Source of the DNA: Brasenia schreberi | Taxonomy: Eukaryota; Streptophyta; Magnoliopsida; Nymphaeales; Cabombaceae | Direction: 5' to 3' | Assembly: GCA_036023115.1 (NCBI GenBank) | Contig: JAYKKT010000064.1 | Span: 2,591,001-2,655,000 of the forward strand | Length of the DNA: 64,000 bases | Shown here: in pieces, positions 12,070 through 23,893 of the stretch | Layout of the letters: the number at the start of each line of letters is the position of its first letter | Numbering within the stretch: position 1 is the stretch's first letter | Program-made: the position numbers and the translations under genes | Notes under the pieces: generated by a model | What the model was told of the DNA's origin: nothing | Databases searched by the model: none | What the model saw: the letters and a program-made list of their open reading frames with translations, nothing else

Positions 12070-13376
12070 TTATGGTGTGTTCTATGTCGTACCAGAAAGA
12101 AATATCATGTTTCAAAGAGGAAGAATAGGGGTGTGCATCGGTCGGTTTGGTTATTTAATTATAATAGAATAATGCTCACCCATATTTCTTATTGCATAGG
12201 TGTTGTTTCAACTGCATTCCAGATGATGTTACAAGCATAGCTTTCACGAAATGTATTAGAAGATAACCATACTCAAGTTCATTAGATCTTGCCTTTATGA
12301 AAAATATTTAGCTCTATCAAGGCAATCAATCATGCATCGCCGTCGAATTCCACTTTTGATAATTGAGTTCAGAAGAAATCCTAGACATCCAAATCCATTC
12401 GGTTCGGTAGCGTGAATTTGGTGTATTTCTCATACATCAGATGAGTGATTTAAGTTTCTTGTGTCTGCAAACAAACACAGACATGCGCATACAAATGGTG
12501 ATAAATACCCGTTTTCATAGGTACAAGATAAGGTGTCAATGAATCGGGTTTGAACCATAAGAGGTATGATTAAAGAATTTATCCCAAACCAGGATCCAAT
12601 AAGAGTTTGACTTGAGGTGTATTTGATATAAGGTTTCAAAAAAACTAACCTTGATTTGTTGGACTCAGAGTTTCAAGTTTCACTGTGTATCAATACCCAA
12701 CTTCATGTTGATATGGAACTTTGGTTCCATCATTCCAATTTAATTTAACAATTTCGACATTAAGAGGAGGTGGGCACATAGGAATTGAACCTATGAGGTT
12801 TGAAAAAAACTCAAGCACATCTTTTTCTCTCGTATTGTTGTTTTACCTCACACAAAAACTCAAACATAGATCCCACTGGCGACAAGGTCACCTATATGGG
12901 TTTAAACTTACAATTCTTTGTGGATAAGGAATCTCTTTCTAGTTGCACTTAAACAATTACAAGATTCTCTAAAAGAAATATGGAGTTCTCCTTTTGACGG
13001 CAACAATGAGACGTCGTGATCCCGGGATTAAATCAATAAGTTCTAAGAAAGAATATTTGAACCTCAATTTCATCAAGTACGATACCAAATCCCATCCGTC
13101 CAATCACTTTTTTTAGAAATACGAGTGCAATAGCACCTTGAGGATCTAGAAAATTTCAAAACAAACATATTAGAAAACATTATTTTCTGCGGGTAGTGTT
13201 GTAAGGTTTAGATTTTTCACAATGGATCTGGAAAGAATTTTCATCGTAAGAAGCTATAAGATTTGGACCCGTCACTGGTGTACTGGAAAGAAAATTCAAT
13301 GCTTCTCAGTTGCTCAGACTTTTTGATGGTTCATTCTTCTTTTCCCTTTTGGTTGGTGAATAAAGCAAGAACGAGG

Positions 13377-13422
<46 letters not shown>

Positions 13423-13577
13423 GACCCCGTGAACCTAATCCCCTCTCAAGTATCTGTTCATATCGGTCTCTGAATTCGACCATCTTCCTATTTTTCGGTA
13501 ATACATTAATTAATGGTAGCTTATTTCTTATGTATCCGTCGAGAAGGAAAGACAGTTCCGCTTGCTCCGACTTCACA

Positions 13578-15158
13578 ATGAAGCACGCGGGCAATGGGAG
13601 AACGAGCAACAACGTCTCCGTCTTCATCGTCGTCGGCTCCGTCCTCCTCTTCGCCGGTTTCATGTACAACGGGGACGTCAAATCCATCGCACAGTTTCCG
13701 TTCTCGAAGCAGAAACCATGGCAACCAGAAAGCAGGACCCAAGCTTCTAATGCCTTAGAGGAGAAACCAACAATAGAATTCAAGCATGATCATGAAGAAT
13801 CAGATGTGTCTGCAAACGCCGGAATCGTTGATGAGAAAAAGCCGGAGGAAAAGATATTTGAAAGAGAGGAAAGGATTGAGAACGAAGAGAAGAAGATGGC
13901 TTATGAAACGCTGGAATACTGTGATCTGTTTGATGGGGAGTGGGTTTTCGACAACGTATCATATCCTTTAAACAAGGAAGATGATTGCGAGTTCTTGACG
14001 TAGAAAACTTGCATCAGAAATGGGAGAAAGGATTCGTTCTATCAAAATTGGAGATGGCAGCCTCGTAAATGCACAATGCCTAAGTATACTTCTCTCTCTT
14101 TCTCACACACACATCTGTCAATCATCGGATTCATACCCAAATAAAAAATGAATTATGGATTAGTTGGATTTTGAAAGAAACCATGACCAACTGACAAGAG
14201 GAATGCTGAGGTTCAATCCGTATAGTCACCATGATCGTTGCAGCGTTAGCACACCTGTCATGGCACTCATCTCACAAGGTGTAGTCCTTGAGTTCGATTT
14301 CTTGGGTGTGCATAACAGGCTTTGGCCTCTCCCGGAGTCGAGAAACTGATTAGGCTCTCCTCTCTGCTACGATCAGGTTCGATGCGAGGCTGTTGCTTGA
14401 GAAACTGCGGGACAAAAGGCTCATGTTTGTGGGAGACTCGCTCAACAGGAATCAGTGGGAGTCCATGGTGTGTCTCGTTCAATCCGTCTTACCTCCCAGC
14501 AAGAAAAGCTTGAGCAGAACTGGATCCCTCATCATCTTCAGAGCACAGGTACTGAAACTCTTCTACATTCTCTTACGTTTCTCTCTAAATTAACTTGCAG
14601 ACGCCGGATAGAAAAGATATTATCATCTAAGAAATTAAAAATATGTATGCTTTCTGCAAACCCAGGAGTACAATGCAACGGTGGAGTTTTACTGGGCACC
14701 ATTCTTGGTGGAATCCAACTCCGACGATCCAAAGATACACAGTGTATTGAATCGGATCATAATGCCGGAATCCATTCAAAAACATGCCGGGAATTGGAGA
14801 GGGGTCGATGTCTTAATCTTCAACACCTACATTTGGTGGATGAACACGATCAACATGAAACTTTTGTGAGTCACTGAATTTATATATCTCATGTTTAATT
14901 TTTAGTTATTAATTATGTACCTCATTTTTAGATTATGAACAGTTTATTCCTTATTGTGAATGTGATATTTTTATTTAATTTTTTCATAAAAAATAACAGG
15001 AGAGGCTCGTGCGAGAATGGATCGATGGATTTCGACGAAATCGAAAGGCCCATCGCGTACGAGAGAGTACTAAGGACGTGGGCAAAGTGGGTCGATGAGA
15101 ATATTGATGAAAGAAGAACCAAAGTGTTCTTAAGCAGCATGCCTCCTCTCCATATCAA
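13578..15158 (+). pseudogene. Trichome-birefringence-like (TBL) O-acetyltransferase pseudogene
   Basis: Four exons are recognisable: 13578-14083, 14377-14548, 14666-14865 and 15000-15158, all with GT/AG borders and consistent phase. The protein starts MKHAGNGRTSNNVSVF with one membrane helix, then has the PMR5-N type motif CDLFDGEWVFDNVSYPL, the GDS motif [11 protein letters not shown], and the blocks [16 protein letters not shown] and FNTYIWWMN. TBL proteins are Golgi type II membrane enzymes that acetylate xylan and other wall polymers. An in-frame TAG at 14001-14003 (codon 142) sits where the family normally continues through a Cys-rich segment; the frame is intact on either side. The last exon, which would carry the catalytic DxxH motif, is not found downstream, where repeats begin. 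A SINE-like sequence lies in intron 1. Confidence 0.88.
14245..14320 (+). repeat. tRNA-derived SINE-like fragment in TBL pseudogene intron 1
   Basis: It reads TTAGCACACCTGTCATGGC (A-box-like) and then CCTTGAGTTCGATTTCTTGG (B-box-like), the same layout as copies near 1825, 17660, 19690 and 49135. Confidence 0.5.
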
Positions 15159-15234
15159 GTATGCCAATATATCTTTCTGATCTTATTTTATTGGAATTGT
15201 AAATACAAATAGTAATTAATAAGGCGACCCACCA

Positions 15235-15322
<88 letters not shown>

Positions 15323-15431
15323 AAAGAGAGAGAAGAGTGTCGGCTGCCTTAAAAGAAAAAACAAAAAGGCTCCACGAAATATAAACCATCAACAAGAAGC
15401 CTCTTCTCTCTCACACACACGTGCGCGCATG

Positions 15432-15527
<96 letters not shown>

Positions 15528-15695
15528 CGTCAGCTGCCTCAAAAGAAAAAATAGGGGCTGCACAAGACCAAATATATGCAGAGTGCCTCAAAAGAAAGTT
15601 TTACCAAATATAAACCATTAACAAGAAGCCAAAGATTGAATATATACCGTTTCTATAGTTATGAAATCCGGATAAGACAAAGGGTACCAGAGACT
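15159..15695. repeat. Microsatellite-rich stretch after the TBL pseudogene
   Basis: After the last pseudogene exon come a (CA)n(TA)n(TG)n array (15233-15322) and a (CA)n(TA)n(GA)n array (15434-15524), separated by a duplicated 60-70 bp unit containing AAAAGAAAAAA. The expected last TBL exon is absent. Confidence 0.85.
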
Positions 15696-15700
15696 GTAAG

Positions 15701-17181
15701 TGCTGGGAAAATCCATATGAACACATGCATAAAAAACCATTACCCAATAATCATAAACATAACTCAATCAATAACAATCGTGAATCCAAAGTATGCCATA
15801 AATAAATTGTATGGAAAACATAAGCAAACAATAATTAGAAAAGAAAACTTATATCTATACAAGTGACCCTTGCAAACTTGCGTTAGAGAAAAATGTTTTG
15901 TAATAGAGTACATAAAAACACACACACAACAAGAAACCGTGTACCTTACTTTAAGGCATCTTCGTCTATACCTCAATCACCTTGGTTAGAAAGGAAAGAG
16001 AGCATAGAGCAACCACAAACCACACATAGCAGACCGTGGATAGAGGGAATGCAATTCGAGCTTTTACGGTCAATATCATTTAGTTGAAGACAATCCACTC
16101 GATATAGATATGCAACCCTAATATGGTTAACCAAATTTTCATATGTTGTTGCCCATGTTTAAAGTGGAGACCGAAAAATATTTTCGACATCAAGGTCAAA
16201 TCGACCTTTGATCGGAGTGTAGGGTAGCATGTGAAGACATGTTTACTACGGATAATGATTTCTCTAAGATTGTTGAGAAAATCTATATGAATAAATACAT
16301 AAAAGTCAATATTCAACAACCATAAACATGTCCCAATAAATAACAGGTTAGATCCAAAGTATTCCATAAGCAAATCGTTACAAAAACCACAAACAAACAA
16401 TAATAAGAAAGGAGAACTTATTTCTATGAATCTACCCTTGCAAACTTGTCTTAGATAAATTAGTGCCCCGCTATAGAGTATGTATGGGTACTTACGCTTC
16501 TCCCCAACATAAAATACACACATAACCAAAAGCCATATACTTTGCTTCGAGTCGTCCTCGACCACGTCTTAGTCTCGTTGGTTTGAAAGAGAAGAGAGTA
16601 TGTAGCAACCACAAAACGTAGAGAGCACACCGCAAGCAGAGAGGAACGCAAAGAAGACAATATAGGAGAGGAGAGAGATTTCAAAACACGTAAGTACAAA
16701 CTAGGGAGCCCTAATCCCTTATTTATAGACAACATAGTGGATCTAAGATCCCGGATCTAATCCAACTGACAAACCTCTCCGTCCTGTAATTGTTCCCGTA
16801 CGTATACTCATTTAATCATTATATCAAAACTTTTTCATGCGAAAAGATATATGAAAGACAATTCCCAAACCCAAGCCCAAACTTAGGCATGATGCGCACG
16901 TGTGTGGTCTCACATGTCATTCCTAAGCTCTTTGAATTAAGATTAATGAACTACTAACTATATAAAAGAGTAAGTATGTTTGTTCTCCTCTTAAATATGA
17001 GACTAAACTTTTATCTCATGGGCTTGACATGCACATATCCCTCACATGTGACTTTTACACTTTAGGACTTCATATATCAATCATGGATCAGTTAAATATT
17101 AAGAGATACTAAACATAAATTAAATATTATTAATACACTTGAGTTTAATTAATCCAACTTTAATTAACACAAAATCCAACA
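15701..17181 (-). mobile_element. Short non-autonomous LTR element with 5-bp TSD
   Basis: Read on the minus strand, the left LTR spans 17181-16270, beginning TGTTGGATTTTGTG and ending TTTTCTCAACA. About 190 bp of interior follow, and then a second LTR-like block ends TTTTCCCAGCA at 15701. That second block aligns only with the last 400-450 bp of the first LTR, so it is truncated at its start. A perfect 5-bp duplication GTAAG flanks the whole unit (15696-15700 and 17182-17186), which shows it inserted as one element. No gag or pol is present. The two LTR copies are clearly diverged, so the insertion is old. Confidence 0.75.
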
Positions 17182-17186
17182 GTAAG

Positions 17187-17772
17187 CATTTTAGAGAGAG
17201 AGGTGACTAGCTGGTAAAGTGACTAAAGCAGTTCCCGGGGGTCTCCGGTTTCAGTTATAGTTTTGGGGTCAATTCCGGTTGTGATTACAATGAGTTCTCT
17301 GGGTGGTCCGGTTCCGTTTCGAACCGCCGAGTAGGATCTGAACCAGCCATGTCTGTCTCAAGCAGTAGAGAATGGGGGAGGTGCTTCTCTTGAATCACGC
17401 AAGTCTTTGTGATTTATTTCCTTTTTATGTTCTTCGTCTCCAACGTAAATGCGTCAACCTAGCCAATACACCAACTAACAAGGTCGGTTGGTTGGCAAGA
17501 TGAATTAAAAGACAACAGAAAAGATGAAATAATAAGAGAAGACAATGGACAAGATAAAAGGACTAAATTATCTTCAAATTATGATGATTATTTGTTACTT
17601 TAGCAAAAGAATGAAGTCTTGTACTTTACTCTTTCTTTTCAGGCTACAATGGGAGCGTAAAGACATGCACGCACCGGCTGTTTCGAACTGGTGACCTTCA
17701 ACTTGCGAATCAACTTAGTAGCCAGGTGAACTATTGCTCTGTGTGCAACGCCTTGTATTTTCCTGTTACAGC
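17187..17772. other. 3' flank of the intact TBL gene
   Basis: This holds a CCGGTTCCG-rich patch at 17230-17350 that recurs near 20700, 25600 and 49680, plus a SINE-like fragment at about 17660-17745 on the minus strand (GTTCACCTGGC, then CACCAGTTCGAAAC). No coding region was found. Confidence 0.5.
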
Positions 17773-18422
17773 TTACAGATATGCGTAGAAGATCTGATTC
17801 CATGTATCAGGAACACCAGGAACGCACCAATGGATGCAGTCTGCATACTTTCGAGGCTCTGCCCTTTGTTGTTCTGTTATCATCTTTCCTTCAAACAGTG
17901 TGTACACAGACGTGTGGCCATCTTTTCTGTGCTCCGAGAGTTGTGTGATATTGATGAAAGTCACCGGAATCTTCATTCTCTCGACTATTCCTTTCACAAC
18001 AGCCATGATTCTGCGATCGGAACCGGTTCCCCAGTATCCCTTTCGCAGCACTGGGCTTGTCTCATTGTAGCATTTTATCCCATTTGGGTTGTTCCAGTCT
18101 GCACTCCTGCATATATATGAAAGAATTTGAGATCAGAAAGTTCCAATATCCTTAAAAAAAAGAAAAGTAAAGCTCATATTCAAGCTGCGGACAATTCGCA
18201 TTTCGTTGGTTCAAGTCTTAAATATTGATGTAGTGCTAAACCTTTTGGCAAGATGGTTCCATAGTTGCACTGATTCAGTATTATATGTATCACTCTACTG
18301 TAAGATACATAATCATACATAGTGCATAGATGACAATGGCGATTGGATTCGGCATTCTATCACAAACCACAAATGTATCATAAATGTACCATATGCACTA
18401 TACAATACAGAGGTACATACAC

Positions 18423-18492
<70 letters not shown>

Positions 18493-21400
18493 CATTGAAT
18501 TGGCCTTAGTAAGCTTTAGTTAGGGAAGATTAAGCTTAGATTGCAAATATAGTAAAGTTGTCATTATACGACTTAGTATACGATGTTTTTTTGGGAAGGG
18601 TTATTTGTATGATGTAGATGATACATTTAAAATTCATGTAAAACTAATTATTGATTCTTCTATGAATTTTAATGATAATAAATTATCTACTTCTTCTATG
18701 TACAATATTGAATCACTAATGTATGATGTGTTATGTTGAGTCATGTAAATTTTGATTCCATAAAAAGAACGATGAACTTAAACCTTATCTCTAAAACTGT
18801 TATAGATAGAAAATACAAATGTGGTATATATTTGAAAGCAAAGCAGCCTATAAAACCTTTTCATACAATTGAAAGAAAATCCAAGATTTTAGATTTGGTG
18901 CACACAAAAATTTGTATGAGAGTTGAGTAGATGGAGCATAAGGTGTGGGAAATTAGACAGTGAATTCTTCAAAAGAAACAAATAGCCTCAACCGTGAGTC
19001 ATGAGATTGAGGTGAGGGAGCATAAGTAAGGTGTGAGAAACTAGATAATGAATTCTTTAAAAGAAACACAAAACCCATGAAAGTGGCCACTTAATTATGG
19101 GCTAAGGCTTCACTCCATTTAATAATAGTATAGTTTAAATTATTACTCACATTTGATACAAACCTTAAGTGTGTCGGCGACATGGTTGTGAAGAAAACCC
19201 GTGTCCTGTTCGGATCTACCGTCGAATCAACCCAATTAGCCCATGTCTTCAATCCAATCCTATATGCTGTTGCTGTGTCCAATTCTTCATACCCTTCCAA
19301 CCCATTCTTGAACGAACCCCACCTGCACATAAAGTTTTTTTTCCAACAAGATATATGAAGGTTTAGGAGACAAGAAAAAATTAAGTTATGGAAAATCAAT
19401 TCAGAAAACTATACATACAGCGACTTGATCGGGTACCCGTTCATCCACCAAACGTATGTATCGAAGATCAAGATATCCTTATTAATCCAATGTTGGGCAT
19501 GCTTGTAGATCGAGTCGAGTTTGAGGATTCTCTTCCTTTGATCTGGGATAATGGGTTGGTCTGAATTCGATTCCACTAGGAAAGGAGCCCAGTAGAACTC
19601 TATTGTTGCATTGTATTTCTGCAATTTATTTGATTGTTAGAGTCCAACCAGGTAAACCCAATTAAATTTCATTAGAGAGCAGAGCAGCAACTTTTCTTTT
19701 GTGATAATGGAGAGGCTGAACCCAGGCGTGCATGCCCCAGGTATCGAACTCACGACCTTCATCTTGTGAGTTGAGACCCCTGCCAGATGAACTACTGATC
19801 TGAGTGACTGGTCACTAATAGTTCACAATGTACTTTGAATTTTCTTTTCTAAAATATTGTTTTGGAATTCCAGAGATCCATTTTTTTGATGGATAGTAGG
19901 GTGGTGCCTAAGAATCCATCTACCAGACTCTACTTTGCTCGAATTCCGGTGATGGATAGGTGCGGCCGATTGGGTTTCGGGTGGTTCACCCGTTGATAGT
20001 ACGAAACCTATTCAAAATGTGATTCGACATATCATCTGAACTGATCTCGAGTTGGTGGCCATGGATTGATGGTGATCAAAGTTCTCACCTTGGCTGTGAA
20101 AATAGAGAGGCTTGGACCAAGATGAACCAGTGACTTCTCACCCTCAGGGATGTGTGATTCTACCGAACAAATAAAGGAAACCCACATTCCTATCAGCAGG
20201 GAGTCCCCAACAAACATCATCCTCTTCCCTTTCAGTCTCTCCAAGACCACATGAGCATCAAACCTAACACACAAGAGAACCAAAGTCTTCCTTTGTCATG
20301 TTACTCCATAAAAATTTCCTTTTTGAAGAAAACCAAAATACATCTCAATAAAATTTTTCTTTTTTAATCATAAAAAATAATAATACATTTATATAAAGTA
20401 AGATAAACAAGTCCACTTTTTCAGCAAGGATGATAAGATAAAGGCAAGTTATGTATAAATACAATTAACAAGGTGGGGTTAGCTAGAACCCTAACAGATG
20501 TGCTGGCATTGTATTCTCGACTTAAACTCAAAGGTTCTTTTGAGTAGACGCCGTAGCCCGGAGAGTCATGGCTCCTTGTGTAGATGACCCGACTGATCGA
20601 TATGTTGGCATGGCAAGTTTTTGTGAGAGGGGAGTGTGAAATCACTACTCTCTACACGAAAACTGAGATGCATGGCCATGTATTAGTTTGTTCATGGTAG
20701 ACATGTCCGTTTCGGAACTGAAACCGAACCAGCTGGGAAACGGGAGAACAGACCCTGAACCGGAAACAGTGCCTTTTCTCTATTTTTATGAGAATTTCAA
20801 AAAATATATATATTTACAGCAAAACTAGCTTTTAGAACCTATCTAGCACGAGAAAAGGCTTGTATTTGCAACGGAATTAACTTTTAGACATCCTTGCATG
20901 AATGATAGAAATTTTGATAATATTATTATAATCTAGAGATAGGCATTCCTAGGCTCGGTCCGCGAACAGAGTTTGGTAGGTCTTTCCATGCTGATCTATG
21001 GGTGAAAGGTGTTTCGACTATCCGAAGCAATATGGAACCGAACTTCGGGTTCTTATCAGACCCAAGAGAGGTTCTTCTCCCACAAAAGAAGGAAGGAAAT
21101 GACTCTAAAGTAAAGAGACAAGCTCACACAATCATCACAAATTCATTCAAACATTAAGCTATTCAAAGAGTTTTTTTCCTTTCTTTTGTCATCATATAAG
21201 GGATCACTCTTGCATAACTGGTCCCATGGATAAAAGAGGAGGGTTGTGTTAGGTTTACAACAAACAGCGTAAAACTTTGTCGGATTTATCTACCATGAAT
21301 TCTAAAAATTATGATAGGGTTATATGGAAACAAAGAATCCATCTAGTATGGGAGAAAGCTTGGTTGTTGTTGTTTGATTTTTCTTATGAGGACAACATGC

Positions 21401-21541
21401 CCCTCTGCAGTTATTTGTGCAATGAGAGTTGGGACATTCAATTAACCTGACTTATTTGTTGCTCCAGTCCAATCTCTTTTCTCTTTCTCAAGGGTATAGC
21501 ATAGTGGTAAGGTATTGGGCCTTGGCTTGTTATTCCGATTG

Positions 21542-21636
<95 letters not shown>

Positions 21637-22913
21637 ATTGTGGTGAATAAGTCTCACATTATTAAAACACTCGTTAAAAGGTTATTCTGATAAAAATGTT
21701 TTCGGCATTTTCTTTCCAACTATAACAATCAGAATCAGGTCAATAACAGCCGGAATGATGGTTTCTAACTATATTTTTGAAGGTCGGAATAGGTTCAACA
21801 ACAGCCAGAATTGGGTCCTACTGTAGAAGTGAGGTTAGGGGTTCGATCGCAGGGGTCCGTATAAACCCATCTCTCTTTGATTAAAAAAAAGAGAGTGGTA
21901 AGGGACTTCTGACCTAGGCAAGTCACAATTGTCTGGCTGCCAATGCCAATATTTGTAATCAGTGTCTGGCCTCCCATTCATCTCACATTTCGCTTGTTGA
22001 TCAAGATAGGTGCAACTGGTCTCTGAGTATAATGGCTTAATTGACCTGTTGAAAACCCATCTGCCCTCTGCAAAATTGCACCCACTGACACTTGAAATCT
22101 TATTCCCATGTGAAAAGTTTTCCTCCTTTTCCGCTACCTCCTCCTCCTTCGTGGCTGTTTGCTGTTTCTTTCCTGCACATGGCGATCATAGTGCAGGTTA
22201 AGAAAAAGAATTCGCTATTTTATGTTTGGAGGGCTATAGAATCCATAGTAAGAGATCCAACTTCTTGTTATGCTGTCTGTCAGCTACCTAACACAATCCT
22301 CTTCTTTCATCGGAAATCCTCTTTCTTTATCGAAGCTTAAGACTGCTTTAGAAAATGTAAAACCTTCAACATGGTCGGGTTCTTCACGCTTAAAATGCTA
22401 ATATGACAAGATCGAATGCACAGTAGCATAGAAGACCCATTTACTGTGTGTGTGTGGGGGGGGGGGGGGAAGGCTTGGTGTTTGTAGATTTGAGGATTCT
22501 CTCTGTGAACGCATAGAACTATTTATGATCGAAATAATTCAAACTATTGAAAGAACGCAACATGCAATTTTGTTCGTTCTTTCATTGACTGATGGATCAA
22601 TCAGTTACCCAATCAAAGATTAATTTTTATACTTACAACTAAATTGAGATTAGCTAAGATGAGAGAATCACAGGAATGTCGTTTTATATACACACATTGT
22701 GTGTGCAGGCATAGACATAAGGTGGTGGAGGCATGGATGCTTACCATGGGAGTTGGTTAACTGATCATCTCTTGAGCATTGGGTGAGGTTGAAGATGGAT
22801 GTACCAGCATGGAGACCGATATCCTCAACATAGAGGAAACAGGCAAATCCAATTGAACAGATGATGATGGCCATGGCGGAAACGGGGAGCTTGCTCTTTG
22901 AAGGACTCATCAT
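17773..22913 (-). CDS. Trichome-birefringence-like (TBL) polysaccharide O-acetyltransferase
   Basis: Six exons on the minus strand: 22913-22745, 22172-21914, 20263-20089, 19618-19419, 19322-19164 and 18106-17773. All borders are GT/AG and phases agree, giving 431 residues. Residues 13-30 form a single membrane helix (type II Golgi anchor). A Glu/Lys-rich stem follows, then the PMR5-N segment with [12 protein letters not shown] and [18 protein letters not shown]. The GDS motif is at about 162-164, then [16 protein letters not shown], and the C-terminal DCIH motif is at about 410-413 in [20 protein letters not shown] Ser and DxxH supply the catalytic residues in this esterase-like family, whose characterised members acetylate xylan, mannan or pectin. 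The residues after GDS read SLLIGMW instead of the usual SLNRNQW, so activity is uncertain. I cannot assign the exact TBL subgroup. A start at 22949 is possible if no intron lies just upstream. Confidence 0.92.
18427..18488. repeat. (TA)n microsatellite in TBL intron 5
   Basis: About 60 bases of uninterrupted TA lie in the intron between TBL exons 5 and 6. Confidence 0.97.
18590..18930 (+). pseudogene. Copia retrotransposon fragment (GAG-pre-integrase region)
   Basis: A plus-strand frame reads [19 protein letters not shown] and then [16 protein letters not shown], the His/Cys spacing and AKQP-KPF block of the GAG-pre-integrase segment of Ty1/copia polyproteins. Only about 100 codons remain. 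It lies antisense in the last intron of the TBL gene. A diverged tandem duplication (about 18925-19078) follows it. Confidence 0.7.
19690..19805 (-). repeat. tRNA-derived SINE-like fragment in TBL intron 3
   Basis: The minus strand reads AGTAGTTCATCTGGCAGGGG (A-box-like) and then GGTCGTGAGTTCGATACCTG (B-box-like) about 30 bases later. It is the best preserved member of the family seen at 1825, 14245, 17660 and 49135. Confidence 0.6.
21193..21376 (+). mobile_element. Short retroelement sharing the LINE 3' tail
   Basis: This 184-bp unit begins near ATAAGGGATCACTCTTGC and ends CATCTAGTATGGGAGAAAGC then (TTG)n. It matches, in opposite orientation, 54489-54697, and its second half matches 38285-38388. 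The terminal 60 or so bases match the LINE 3' end. It lies in intron 2 of the TBL gene. Confidence 0.7.
21546..21634. repeat. (TA)n microsatellite in TBL intron 2
   Basis: Nearly 90 bases of TA. Just before it is GGGTATAGCATAGTGGTAAG, an A-box-like sequence, and a B-box-like GGGGTTCGATCGCAGG follows 210 bases later. Confidence 0.97.
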
Positions 22914-23526
22914 GTTCTGCAAAATAGTGAGATGTGAAAGCTTTCTCAAGAGAGGGGCTTTGTGATGCAGAGAAGATGGTTGGGGACTTATCTTGGTGGT
23001 GTCATATCGAAGGGAAGCTATTCAGGGAAAGAGTAGATTCTAAGTGAAGGAAAAGGGGCATGTAGTATCTTTTAGAATGACACAATCATGGAACGAGGTT
23101 CTCTCTCTCACGCACACATGCGCGTCAGATCGGGTCATCTGTGAGGCCACTCCCAGACCCAATTGTGATAGAGGTAAATTTTGGAAACATAAACATGACC
23201 TGGATCGGATTCCGATCGAAGTGAGTAACCCATATATATATATATAGAAGGAGAGAGAGAGAGAGAAAGTCTTAGTTGCATAATGTGTTTTTGATACGTA
23301 ATCTTGCACAAACAAATTTATGATGTTTTAGACAAAATGTAGAAATTTGAACTAAAAAATATCATTGTACATTTCTACTTTGTATTTAATATACTATATA
23401 CAATAAATATAAAGAATTCAAATCTTCACTATTGATGTCAAAGATCAAAGAAATAAAAAATTGTGTACTAAAACACGCAGCTAAGCTAAGATGTCCTATC
23501 TATCTATATAAAGAGAGAGAAGGCAC

Positions 23527-23893
23527 TGTCAACATGAAAAGTTTGTGAGTCACCGCATTTATATATCATGTTTAATTTAAAGTTATTAATTATGTATGTC
23601 ATTTAAAAATATTAGGAACAATCCATTCCTTATTGTGAATTTGATATTTTGACTTACTTCTTCATAAAAATAGAATAGCAGCAAAGGCTTGTTGGAGACT
23701 GGATCGATGAATTTCGACGAAATCAAAGGGCCCATCGCCTACAAGAGAGTACTGAGGAGTGGGTCGATGAGAATATCGTCGAAAAATAACCAAAGTGTTC
23801 TTTAGCAGCATGTCTCCTCTCTATATCAAGTAGAATAATACACCTTCTTGATCTTATTTTTATTGGAATTGTAAATTTTAAATAGTAATTAAG
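23527..23893 (+). pseudogene. Duplicated fragment of the TBL pseudogene
   Basis: This segment repeats about 14855-15235, starting at the end of TBL pseudogene exon 3, through intron 3 and exon 4, and ending in the shared downstream AAGGCGACCCAC. The exon 4 part reads ATTTCGACGAAATCAAAGGG and GTTCTTTAGCAGCATGTCTC, with deletions that break the frame, including loss of the codons for TWAK. It is in the same orientation as the pseudogene and 8.7 kb away, on the far side of the intact TBL gene. Confidence 0.85.

Noticed and set aside
12755..12800. tRNA gene on the minus strand
   Set aside because: Only a B-box-like GGTTCAATTCC is present; no D arm, anticodon stem or acceptor pairing could be built.
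22449..22460. Poly-G run as a regulatory G-quadruplex
   Set aside because: A single homopolymer run of about 12 G in an intron next to (TG)n; insufficient evidence.
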